Below, in pieces: positions 56,716 to 64,000 of a stretch of 64,000 nucleotides of DNA; positions within the stretch are counted from its first letter, which is position 1; every line of letters begins with the position of its first letter. Under the pieces are notes generated by a model. The model saw only the letters and a program-made list of their open reading frames with translations. It did no database searches and was not told the DNA's origin. This stretch comes from Engelhardtia mirabilis. GTDB lineage: Bacteria; Planctomycetota; UBA1135; GCA-002686595. The stretch spans positions 806,001 to 870,000 of the forward strand of contig NZ_CP036287.1 in assembly GCF_007748095.1 (NCBI RefSeq). Reading direction: 5' to 3'. The position numbers were made by a program, and so were the translations under genes.

Positions 56716-58935
56716 TCAGGCGTGGACGCTGCGCGCGCAGCGAAATCCGACGTCCGAGGAAGCCCCATCTTCGTGTTTGCGCCCCACCAAACGGAAGAGG
56801 TCTCCAAGGGAGTCCCCAGATGCGGCTCGGTGCCATGCGCCCGAGCGAACATAGCGCTCCCCGGCGAAGCCCGCCTTTCCGCCGTTCTTGCCCGAATAGA
56901 TGAAGGGCGTGGCCGACCACTCGGCCACGTTCCCCACCAGGTGGAAGACCTCGCCGCCGGGGGAATGATCGCGCCCCGGGGCGCGGGAGGGCTCCGCGAA
57001 CGCGATGTAGGCGTGGGCCGTCGAGGGCTTGCCGTCCACGTCGACGGAGACCGGGCGCCCCAGGACATAGGCCTGTTCCACGTCGATCGCGGCCGACGTC
57101 TCGAGCCACTCGTGGTCCCAGAGGGCCGCTCGGACGAACTCCAGGCGCGTTGGGAGCCGTTTTCCGGCCCAATTGGCGTAGGCCTCGGCGTCGGACCAGG
57201 CGACGTAGACCACGGGCAGGTCGTCCCAGTCCTCGCGCGGTGGATTCTTCCACAGTTCGATCCACGCCTGGGGCCAGTAGGGCAGGACGTCGCGGCCCGT
57301 GGCCTCGAGGTAGGCGCGGAACTCCCTGTTGGTCACCGCGGCGGTGTCGAACTCGAAGGGCCCGACCTCGAACTGCTCCTCTTGGGCGAGGTTCAGCTCT
57401 GGGAAGACGAAGGCCGTCACCACACCGCCGGGGATCGAGACCATCGAGCTGCCGCGCCGCTCGAAGGAGACGTCGAGCTCGACGGTGGACTCCGGTCGCA
57501 GCTCGCGCACGACGTCGACGCGCGCGCCGGTCCCGTCCTCCAGGTCGATCCGGAAGCGTCCTTCGCCGTCGTAGCTGCGAGGCTCGCCCGGAACCACTCG
57601 CCCGAGTTCGGAGGTGCCGCCGGTCGGCAGCAGCTCACCGTCGACCGGGGTCAGCCAGACCTTCGCGGGGGTCGAACCACCCAGCACCAATCGCGGAGCG
57701 CGGGCGGCCGCGGCCACTCGCCTCATGGCGCTGGCGCCACCGGCGGCCGCGGCCGCGCCCAGGAGCGCCGCGGCGGGCAGGGCCCGCAGCAGTGAGCGTC
57801 GATCCACCGAGCGAGCCCGCAGGCGCTCCACGACCGTGGGCGGGCGGGCGTCGACCTTGCGCCCCTCGACGAAGTTCTCGAGGTCGCGCGCGAATTCGCC
57901 GGCGGTCTGGTAGCGCTTGTCGGGCTCGCGACGCAGAGCCTTCATGCAGACCAAAGCCAGTTGGGCCGGAATCGCGGGTCCAACGCGGCCCACGTCCTCG
58001 ACCGGCTTCTCGGCGATCGACAGCAGGATCTCGGTCAGGGTGTCGCCCACCGCCGGCGGCCTGCCGCACAGCACTTCGTAGAGCACCGCGCCCAGGGAGT
58101 AGACGTCCGAGCGCGCGTCGATCGGCCCCAGAGCCTGGACCGCCTGCTCGGGAGCCATGTAGTTGGGCGTACCGGCCAGGTCGCCGGTTCGCGTCAGGCC
58201 GCCCAGCTCCAGGTTCTTGGCCAGGCCGAAGTCGGTCAGCCGCGGCCGACCCTCACCGTCGATCAGCACGTTCTGCGGCTTGATGTCGCGGTGGATGATC
58301 TTGAGGCTGTGGCTGTAGTCGAGCCCGCGCGCGATGGCCGCGATCGTGCTCGCCGCCTGACGGGGGTCGCGCAGGTCCGGCTGGCGCGCCGAGGGCTGCT
58401 CGCGGGGCAACGACGCGAGCTGGTCGAGGTGCTCGCGCAGGCTGGGGCCGTCGACCAGCTCCATCGCGTAGTAGTCGCGACCGAGGGCGGTGCCGTAGTA
58501 GATGATCGGAACGATCGCCGGGTGTCGCAGGCGCGAGGCGGCGATGGCCTCGCGGCGAAAGCGCTCGGCGCTGCGGCGCAGGTCGTCGCCGGGCATCGGC
58601 GCCAGGATTTTGACCGCGACCTGGCGCGACATCGAGTGCTGCAGCGCGCGGTAGACGATCCCGGAACCTCCGCGACCGATCTCCTCGAGCAGCTCGAAGT
58701 CGTCCAGCCGCTCGCCGACGAGGCCCGCGGGCCGGATCTCGGCGTCGCTCTCGGCCAGGGACTGCGCGACCTCCGCGAAAGCCTCCTGGGCGCCCTCCAG
58801 CAGCTCCATGACATCGCCCGCGAGCTCGACGTCGCCTGCGGTGGCCTCGGCCAGGAAGGCGACCCGCTCCTCGGCCGGGCGCTCGAGGGCGGCGGCGAAG
58901 AGGTCGTGGATCTGGTCGGAGCGGCGTTCATTCAT
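56716..58935 (-). CDS. Ser/Thr protein kinase fused to a formylglycine-generating-enzyme (SUMF1-like) domain
   Basis: 739 residues. A helical N-terminal region typical of planctomycete kinases (DLFAAALERPAEERVAFLAE) leads to a PknB-type kinase: LLEEIGRGGSGIVYRAL (86-92 loop), VAVKIL with K109, IIHRDIKPQNVLID (215-222), LTDFGLAKN (235-237), GTPNYMAPEQA and SDVYSLGAVLYEVLCGRPP. A hydrophobic, alanine-rich segment near 385-410 (LLRALPAAALLGAAAAAGG) probably spans the membrane. The C-terminal 220 residues are FGE-sulfatase/SUMF1-like: VTNREFRAYLEATGRDVLPY, LPVVYVAWSDAEAYANWAGK, RLPTRLEFVRAAL, GGEVFHLVGNVAEWSATPFI and DVGFRCARS. It may sense or modify an extracytoplasmic target while signalling inside. 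Overlaps the cupin-like gene by 4 bases. Confidence 0.92.
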   Translation of the reverse strand: MNERRSDQIHDLFAAALERPAEERVAFLAEATAGDVELAGDVMELLEGAQEAFAEVAQSLAESDAEIRPAGLVGERLDDFELLEEIGRGGSGIVYRALQHSMSRQVAVKILAPMPGDDLRRSAERFRREAIAASRLRHPAIVPIIYYGTALGRDYYAMELVDGPSLREHLDQLASLPREQPSARQPDLRDPRQAASTIAAIARGLDYSHSLKIIHRDIKPQNVLIDGEGRPRLTDFGLAKNLELGGLTRTGDLAGTPNYMAPEQAVQALGPIDARSDVYSLGAVLYEVLCGRPPAVGDTLTEILLSIAEKPVEDVGRVGPAIPAQLALVCMKALRREPDKRYQTAGEFARDLENFVEGRKVDARPPTVVERLRARSVDRRSLLRALPAAALLGAAAAAGGASAMRRVAAAARAPRLVLGGSTPAKVWLTPVDGELLPTGGTSELGRVVPGEPRSYDGEGRFRIDLEDGTGARVDVVRELRPESTVELDVSFERRGSSMVSIPGGVVTAFVFPELNLAQEEQFEVGPFEFDTAAVTNREFRAYLEATGRDVLPYWPQAWIELWKNPPREDWDDLPVVYVAWSDAEAYANWAGKRLPTRLEFVRAALWDHEWLETSAAIDVEQAYVLGRPVSVDVDGKPSTAHAYIAFAEPSRAPGRDHSPGGEVFHLVGNVAEWSATPFIYSGKNGGKAGFAGERYVRSGAWHRAASGDSLGDLFRLVGRKHEDGASSDVGFRCARSVHA

Positions 58936-60233
58936 GATCGGAGGTCGAAACGGCGCCCGGGTCCCGAGCGAAGCGTCCGACCGCTCATTTTTTGCCCGCG
59001 GACTCGATTGTGGGGCCGAGAGTCCCGCCGAAGGGCCACAGACAGCCCGTAGGTGGTTCTGGGGGAGGCACAGAAGACCGAATGGAGCGCCGTCGAGCCC
59101 AGGCCCTGGTTGGGCAGCACGATCGCGTCGCCCGGCTCGAGGACGGCCGCGTGGCCGCTGTCGGCCAGGAAAGCCGTGAAGGCGGGCCAGCCGTCGACCA
59201 CCGGGCCGAAGCGCCCACAGCCGGGCAAGGCCAGCTCGGCCCGGGCGGCTCCCTGATCCGCGGCCAGGGTCGCCAGATCCGCCAGCTCGGGCTCCTCTTC
59301 ATCGGCGAGGAACTCCTCCAGGCGCCGAACGAGGTCGGCGGACGAAATCGCCAGCCACGCGGTGCGCCCGACCAGTTGCGTGTAGAGCACGCCGCGCTGG
59401 CCTTGGGAGTCGTCCCCCGAGAAGGCGTCGTGGTGGAACAGGGCGCCGCCCTCCGGCGCGTTCCAATAGGCGATCGCGCCGGTGGCCTGGAGCGACTCGT
59501 CGGCCGCCTCGCTGGCCCGCTCGATCAGGGCGCTACCGGGCCCGACCAGCCGCAGCTCGGGAATCGCCGCACGCCCCAGGGCCGCCGTGGCGCGGTGGCG
59601 CGGCTCGTCGTCGGAGGCGTCGTCCTCGCGCTCGGCCCCGAAGGCGAAGCGCAGGCGCAGGGAGGTGTCCTCCGGGTAGGTCGAGAGCCGCCCGGTCTTG
59701 ACCCACAGGTCGTCGAAGCCGCCCTGGGTGTCGCGCACCAGAACCCGCGCCAAGTCGCGCTCGGGGTCGTAGAGCTCGTCGGCCGCGCCGATCACCTCGA
59801 AGCGCGCGGCCCGCCCTCCGAGCGAGCGTCGCAGCTCGGCTTCCAGGTCCTGCGGCGAGGAGACCTTCTGCCCCCGTCGCAGACCGGCGTGCAGCTCGTT
59901 GCGGGCCAGGGGCAGCTCCTCGGCCAGGGCGCCGCGCAACACGAACGGACGCGCCTCGCGCCAGCGCTTGCGCAGCTGCGAAGGACGCGGCAGGCGCCCC
60001 GCCGGTTCGAGCTCGGACGGCAGGGTGACCCACGTGCCGTGGTCGACCCCGCGGCGGCGCAGCTCGATCCGGGCCAGGGCCAGGGCCTCGATCGCCGCGA
60101 CGCTGGCGGGGTCGTCCTCCTCCGACAGGGCCACCACCGGCGCCGCGCCCGGCAGCGGCGTGCGGCCCGCGTCCCCGAGGATCTCGTCGAGAAGGGCCGG
60201 GATCGAATCCGCGTCACTCTGGTCGCTGGTCAT
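58932..60233 (-). CDS. Cupin/JmjC-like putative oxygenase, coupled to the kinase gene
   Basis: 433 residues from ATG 60233. The N-terminal half is helical and charged. From about residue 255 a cupin-like core appears: AIAYWNAPEGGALFHHDAFS with an H-x-D pair (about 267-269), GVLYTQLVGRTAWLAISSAD, AVLEPGDAIVLPNQGLGSTA and LHSVFCASPRTTYGLSVALR with a His near 384. H-x-D plus a distal His is the iron-binding set of JmjC/cupin_8 2-oxoglutarate oxygenases. The sequence is divergent, so the assignment is tentative. It lies upstream of the kinase with a 4-base overlap. Confidence 0.6.
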   Translation of the reverse strand: MTSDQSDADSIPALLDEILGDAGRTPLPGAAPVVALSEEDDPASVAAIEALALARIELRRRGVDHGTWVTLPSELEPAGRLPRPSQLRKRWREARPFVLRGALAEELPLARNELHAGLRRGQKVSSPQDLEAELRRSLGGRAARFEVIGAADELYDPERDLARVLVRDTQGGFDDLWVKTGRLSTYPEDTSLRLRFAFGAEREDDASDDEPRHRATAALGRAAIPELRLVGPGSALIERASEAADESLQATGAIAYWNAPEGGALFHHDAFSGDDSQGQRGVLYTQLVGRTAWLAISSADLVRRLEEFLADEEEPELADLATLAADQGAARAELALPGCGRFGPVVDGWPAFTAFLADSGHAAVLEPGDAIVLPNQGLGSTALHSVFCASPRTTYGLSVALRRDSRPHNRVRGQKMSGRTLRSGPGRRFDLRS

Positions 60234-60306
60234 GGACTCAGGATCCTGACGCGATCGGCCGTCGGCGCACAGACGCAAGCGGGGATCGCTCCCCGTCGAA
60301 CGTGCC

Positions 60307-60352
60307 GGGGGCCGGCCGCCCGCGGGAAGTCTCCCGTCGGCGACCGGCCCCC
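60307..60352 (-). terminator. Two-tier hairpin terminator after the 60383-62044 gene
   Basis: GGGGGCCGG (60307-60315) pairs with CCGGCCCCC (60344-60352); the 28 bases inside contain a second stem GCGGGA/TCCCGT. It begins 31 bases past the stop of the upstream gene. Confidence 0.55.
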
Positions 60353-60382
60353 GTGACCGGTTCGCGGATCAGCTCCCGGACT

Positions 60383-62044
60383 TCACTCGCCCAGGCACAG
60401 TCGCAGGCCATTGGTCAGCCGCAGGAGATCCAGGCCGCCGCCGAGGTTGACCGAGGCGCCCTGGGCGTAGAGGTCCGCGCCCGCCAGGGCCGGCAGGGCC
60501 GGAACGGTGAGCGCCAGCGAGCCGGGCGAACCGACCATCGGCACTTGCAGGGGCGCGGGGCTCAGCGCCACCAGCAACTCGCCCGCGACGCCCAGGGGCA
60601 CCCCGCAGGGACTACCCGGGATGACCGGCAGGGCCGACAGGAACAGGCTCGAGGCCTCGATCGCGAAGTCGCTGCCCGCGGCGTCGAAGACGATCGACTG
60701 ACCCAGGGCGGGCGGCGCGCTGACCGTCAAGGTCATGGGGTTGCCGCTGCAGCCTGCGAGGACCTCGACGCCGGCTTCGAGGGTCGCGCTGAAGACGCCA
60801 TTGCGGCCGTCGTCGAGCACGCCCCGGAACAGGATCCGCGTGCCGTCGGGCGCCATCGCGAAGCCGTCCTGGAAGGCGTACACGTCGATGAACGTCGCCC
60901 CCTCGAAGGTCGTCAGCCCTTCGACCACGAGCGGCTCGTGGTCGATGAACAGGCCGTTGCGAAGGCCGCCGTCGAGCCAAGTGCCGATCCACAGCACCTG
61001 CCCGCCCTCGTCGATCTGCAGCGGCGCGGTCTGGCTGAAGTTGAGGATCGTCGCGCCGGGAACGCCGGGCACAGGATCACCCGACTGCACCAGCTTCTGA
61101 CCGTTGACGGCGATCAGGTGCTCGGTGGCACTGTCGCCCGAGAGTTTGCCCTGGATCACCCAGTCGGCCTTCGAGTTGATATCCAGCGGCGCGTAGGAGA
61201 GGTCTTTCCAAGTGCGCCCGAGCAGCGGCGAGGGGCCGCCCTCCTGGACCACGGGCGTGCCGTTGATCAGGGCGCTGATCTCGAACGCCGCCGGGCCGCT
61301 GGCGTCGACCAACCACATGCAGATGCCGTTCTCGCTGATCGCCTTCGAGTGCGGGCCGCCGTGGATCGACTCGACCGACTGGGTGGCGCCGGAGGCCGTG
61401 GTCACGTTGTCGCCCGTCTTCGACATCAGCACGTCGACCAAGACTGAGCCCGCGTCGTCGAGGGTCATCAGGTGCAGCCCCTGATCGTAGACCGCGGCTG
61501 TGTTCGGATCGTCGACCGAGGCGTGCAGCAGGATCTGGTTGCTGCTGTTGTTCAGCACCTGGCTGAACGACGCCCAGAGCGCGCCCTGCCCGTAGGAAGT
61601 GGCCGGCGCGTTGTCGCCCGAGCGGAACAACTCGTGCCCGCCCCAGTGCACGATCTCGGCGTTGAAGCCGCCGGACAGGGGCCAGGTGTAAAGGTCACTG
61701 GCGAGCTTGCCCGTGTCGTCCAGGCTGAGCTGTCCGAAGCCGTTGAGGCCCGTGTCGAGCACGCCCGGGACAGGGTCGCCCTCGCGGTAGTAGACCGCTC
61801 CGTCGATCAGCACCACCGAGTTCGCGAAGGTGTCGGGGAAGCTGGTGTTGACCGCGATGGCCCAGTTGCCGTTGTCGTTGAGCGCCAGGTCGGTGATGCC
61901 GTCCACCAGTCCGATCCCGGCCACGGTGTCGTCCTTCAGCACCACGGGCTCGAAGACCCAGTCGCCGGCGGCGGCCACCGCGGCAAAGGGGCCGGCAGCG
62001 AATGCGGTGGCGACGGTCAAGCGACGTGCGGTTCTGCGGGACAT
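60383..62044 (-). CDS. Large secreted beta-propeller-like protein (DUF7453-type) with planctomycete C-terminal module
   Basis: 553 residues. Signal peptide (LTVATAFAAGPFAAVAAAG). The body has spaced repeats of the type LALNDNGNWAIAVNTS, LSLDDTGKLASDLYTW, VLNNSSNQILLHASVDDP and KAISENGICMWLVDASG, each followed by short strands naming EGDPVPGV or SGDPVPGV. This is typical of choice-of-anchor/DUF7453 propeller-like proteins. After about residue 430 comes CSGNPMTLTVSAPPALGQSI and a C-terminal beta module ending LLRLTNGLRLCLGE. Similar end modules occur in several secreted proteins of this window and may be a sorting or surface-binding signal. No catalytic residues are seen. Confidence 0.75.
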   Translation of the reverse strand: MSRRTARRLTVATAFAAGPFAAVAAAGDWVFEPVVLKDDTVAGIGLVDGITDLALNDNGNWAIAVNTSFPDTFANSVVLIDGAVYYREGDPVPGVLDTGLNGFGQLSLDDTGKLASDLYTWPLSGGFNAEIVHWGGHELFRSGDNAPATSYGQGALWASFSQVLNNSSNQILLHASVDDPNTAAVYDQGLHLMTLDDAGSVLVDVLMSKTGDNVTTASGATQSVESIHGGPHSKAISENGICMWLVDASGPAAFEISALINGTPVVQEGGPSPLLGRTWKDLSYAPLDINSKADWVIQGKLSGDSATEHLIAVNGQKLVQSGDPVPGVPGATILNFSQTAPLQIDEGGQVLWIGTWLDGGLRNGLFIDHEPLVVEGLTTFEGATFIDVYAFQDGFAMAPDGTRILFRGVLDDGRNGVFSATLEAGVEVLAGCSGNPMTLTVSAPPALGQSIVFDAAGSDFAIEASSLFLSALPVIPGSPCGVPLGVAGELLVALSPAPLQVPMVGSPGSLALTVPALPALAGADLYAQGASVNLGGGLDLLRLTNGLRLCLGE

Positions 62045-62241
62045 GGGCTGCTCCGGGGAGTGGGGGTGGCGATCGCTCGCACAGCAGGGGCGAGCACAGC
62101 TGGGACGGGGCGCCTCGCCGCGATCGCGACCGCGGCGAGGTAGGAGATTCTATCTGCCTGCGCGAAGGCCGTGTTCGACCGGGCATCGTGCCGCCGGCTC
62201 CGCGCACACGACGTCACCACGGATCGCAGTCCGCCAGACAG

Positions 62242-62272
62242 GGGGCCGTGGACCGGATCGGTCCACGGCCCC
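62242..62272 (-). terminator. Strong hairpin terminator after the FG-GAP repeat gene
   Basis: GGGGCCGTGGACC (62242-62254) and GGTCCACGGCCCC (62260-62272) form a perfect 13-pair stem with a five-base loop, 38 bases past the stop of the FG-GAP gene. No T tract, but the stem is the strongest in the window. Confidence 0.7.
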
Positions 62273-62309
62273 GCCGAGGCCTTCGCTGCGCGAAGTCAGC
62301 GGCGCCAGC

Positions 62310-64000
62310 TCACAGGGTCGTGAGCGGCACGACCTCGAGTCCACTCAACCACGGCTCGGCGCCGCCGGACGGCACGACGCCGGCCTGCAGCCAGATCTCG
62401 AGCCCCGACAGCGCGGGATTCGCCGGCAAGAGGTAGCTGTTGGTGACACAGCCCGGCCCGGCCACCACGTAGGAGTCAACCTGGAACGCACCCAGCGGAT
62501 CGATCCACAGGGTCCCGAAGCCGACGTCGATCGCCGCTCGCCCCGGCGAGGTCCACAGCAGGGCCAGCGACGTCGCCTCCACGCAGGTCTCGATCTCGAG
62601 CGGCTTGCCGAGTGACGGCACTCGCTTCCAGGTCAGGTTCCGCGTGCGGTTGGTCCACAGGTGGTCGGGACCGCGTCCGCCGGTCGAGATGAATCCCGGG
62701 GTGTAGGTGCCGTCCGCGGCCACGAAGAGGTCCTCGTCGCCGTCGCCGTCCACGTCGGCCAGGTCGAAGCCCCGGGCGCCGTTGGCGCCCCCCGGGAAGG
62801 CCGATTGGATCGGTGCTGCGAGGTTTCCACCGGTGTTGACCCACAGGTACCCGACGCCACTGCCGACGCCGACGAGGTCTTGGTCCCCGTCGAGGTCCAC
62901 GTCCGCGAAGCGCAGGGCGTCCGTGACGATCTCGACCGGAGGCAGGAACTCGGTCGCCGTGAAGGTCGCTGTGCCGTCGTTCAGGAAGAGCCGATCGACG
63001 CCTGTGGAGTCGACGAACGCGTCGAGATCACCGTCCGCATCCACGTCGCCGAAAGCCACCCGGTTGGAGAACACCGCCGGGGTCGAGAGGGCACCCGCGT
63101 GGAGGGTGAAGCCGGCGCTGCCGTCGTTCAGCCAGACGCGGTCCGAGCCATCGGTGAAGCCGATCGGCGCCGATCCGGCACGGTTGGCGAAGAACGCGTC
63201 GACCGAACCATCCCCGTCGAGGTCGCCCAGGGCCAGGTCGTTCACGTTCATCAAGGGATTCGCGAACTGGGCGCCATCGACGGTGGTCGCACCACCGGGC
63301 TGCTGCAGCACGAGCGCCGTCGCCAGGTAGGGCGGCTGGGTGACCGTCGTGCCCGCAATCGCGTCGAGGTCGCCGTCGCCGTCCAGGTCGGCCAACTCCA
63401 CCGAGGTCATCTTGTTGGTGAACGGGACGCTGGACACCGTGCTGAAGTTGCCAGAACCGTCGTTCAGGTAGCGAACGAGTCCGCCGCCCGAGCCGTCGTC
63501 GTCGCTGGTGCCGGCGGTCCACAGGTCGACGTCCCCGTCCCCGTCTGCGTCGCCATGGGCCGTGGCGAGGACCAGACCGATGTAGGGCGGGATCCCCCCA
63601 CTGGCGTCCTCGAACAAGCCGCCGCCGGTGTTGCGGTACAGGTTGATCATGGGCTCGAAGGACCCGCCCTGAGCGTTGGTGAAGGTGCCGACGGCCGCGT
63701 CCAGATCGCCGTCCCCGTCCATATCGAACAGCTCGGCGTCGACCCCGAGATCCTCTACGGTCGGGATCGGCGGGGCGGGCTGGGTGCTGTTCATGAACTG
63801 CCCACTGCCGTCGCTCAGGAACAGGGCGTCGCCGAAGCGCTCGCCGACGTAGTAGACGTTGCCGCGACCGAGCACGACATCGAGGTCGCCGTCGCCGTCC
63901 ACGTCGCCCACGGTGGCCTCGAACACCGCCGGTGCCAGGCTGTCGAGCCCGCCGCCCACGTCGATGAATCCGCCCGTGCCGTCGTTCAACCACAGGCCGG
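62310..64000 (-). CDS. FG-GAP/VCBS repeat secreted protein, C-terminal part (cut by window edge)
   Basis: The visible 563 codons are open to the right edge; upstream of ATG 63989 the frame continues as LWLNDGTGGF, so the true start lies outside. It has at least seven FG-GAP-type repeats with calcium-binding D-x-D-x-D-G or D-V-D-G-D-G-D-L-D motifs (VGDVDGDGDLDVVLG, LFDMDGDGDLDAAVG, LADLDGDGDLDAIAG, FGDVDADGDLDAFVD, LADVDGDGDEDLFVA), consistent with a seven-bladed beta-propeller. A C-terminal module (ATSLALLWTSPGRAAIDVGF and LSGLEIWLQAGVVPSG) follows. Such proteins are exported and act in adhesion or matrix binding. Confidence 0.9.
   Translation of the reverse strand, partial: GLWLNDGTGGFIDVGGGLDSLAPAVFEATVGDVDGDGDLDVVLGRGNVYYVGERFGDALFLSDGSGQFMNSTQPAPPIPTVEDLGVDAELFDMDGDGDLDAAVGTFTNAQGGSFEPMINLYRNTGGGLFEDASGGIPPYIGLVLATAHGDADGDGDVDLWTAGTSDDDGSGGGLVRYLNDGSGNFSTVSSVPFTNKMTSVELADLDGDGDLDAIAGTTVTQPPYLATALVLQQPGGATTVDGAQFANPLMNVNDLALGDLDGDGSVDAFFANRAGSAPIGFTDGSDRVWLNDGSAGFTLHAGALSTPAVFSNRVAFGDVDADGDLDAFVDSTGVDRLFLNDGTATFTATEFLPPVEIVTDALRFADVDLDGDQDLVGVGSGVGYLWVNTGGNLAAPIQSAFPGGANGARGFDLADVDGDGDEDLFVAADGTYTPGFISTGGRGPDHLWTNRTRNLTWKRVPSLGKPLEIETCVEATSLALLWTSPGRAAIDVGFGTLWIDPLGAFQVDSYVVAGPGCVTNSYLLPANPALSGLEIWLQAGVVPSGGAEPWLSGLEVVPLTTL

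Overview
The window is high-GC bacterial DNA that most resembles a marine Planctomycetota genome. This is an inference from gene content: a Planctomycete-type cytochrome c domain, a Ser/Thr kinase fused to a formylglycine-generating-enzyme domain, large secreted beta-helix and FG-GAP proteins sharing one style of C-terminal module, a GspG-like pseudopilin protein, and a redoxin family typical of that phylum. No rRNA, tRNA or CRISPR array was seen. The edges cut a Maf-like pyrophosphatase (left) and an FG-GAP repeat protein (right).

Layout. 0-9.5 kb: secreted and envelope proteins (S41 peptidase, tandem beta-helix paralogues, sugar isomerase-like protein plus GH2-like protein, a carboxypeptidase-regulatory-like protein). 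9.9-13.4 kb: an island of about 2.8 kb with visibly lower GC, carrying a secreted cargo gene and a frameshifted tyrosine recombinase. It is flanked by what look like the two ends of one redoxin gene. The 5' piece has an in-frame TGA exactly where thioredoxins carry their first redox cysteine (U-A-G-C), followed by a SECIS-like hairpin, so the gene was probably a selenoprotein before disruption. 13.6-23.5 kb: hypothetical protein, SRPBCC, M28 peptidase with an (AGCCC)8 repeat in its leader, cytochrome c-domain protein, Nudix-MBL fusion, MauE/DoxX-like protein, DUF2817 peptidase, and an SPFH/ribbon-helix-helix pair. 23.7-32.2 kb: YhaO/YhaN-type nuclease and ATPase, TsaC, MORN-like lipoprotein, sulfatase-like lipoprotein, GspG-like protein.

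32.4-38.4 kb holds a complete Mrp Na+/H+ antiporter operon (mrpABCDEFG), followed by a degenerate MBL protein and leucyl aminopeptidase. 41-46.5 kb is a tightly overlapping operon: olsB and olsA (ornithine lipid synthesis), a DinB-like protein, an NRDE/TANGO2-like Ntn hydrolase, and an 886-residue fusion of alpha/beta hydrolase, DedA/VTT membrane domain and ATP-grasp ligase. This cluster is the best candidate for an undescribed system, possibly an aminolipid modification and transport module. 47-48.3 kb: an AAA_14/DUF4143 ATPase with a perfect 10-bp inverted repeat at its start.

48.3-55 kb (minus strand) is a cyanophycin operon: isoaspartyl dipeptidase, cyanophycinase, cyanophycin synthetase, and a stand-alone Mur-ligase paralogue that lacks the ATP-grasp half. 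Together they can make the nitrogen-storage polymer and break it down to free amino acids. 55-64 kb: TPR and TM2 small proteins, an orphan, the kinase-FGE protein overlapping a cupin/JmjC-like protein, and two large secreted proteins separated by strong hairpin terminators.

Several genes show frameshifts at homopolymers. Some may be assembly errors rather than biology.
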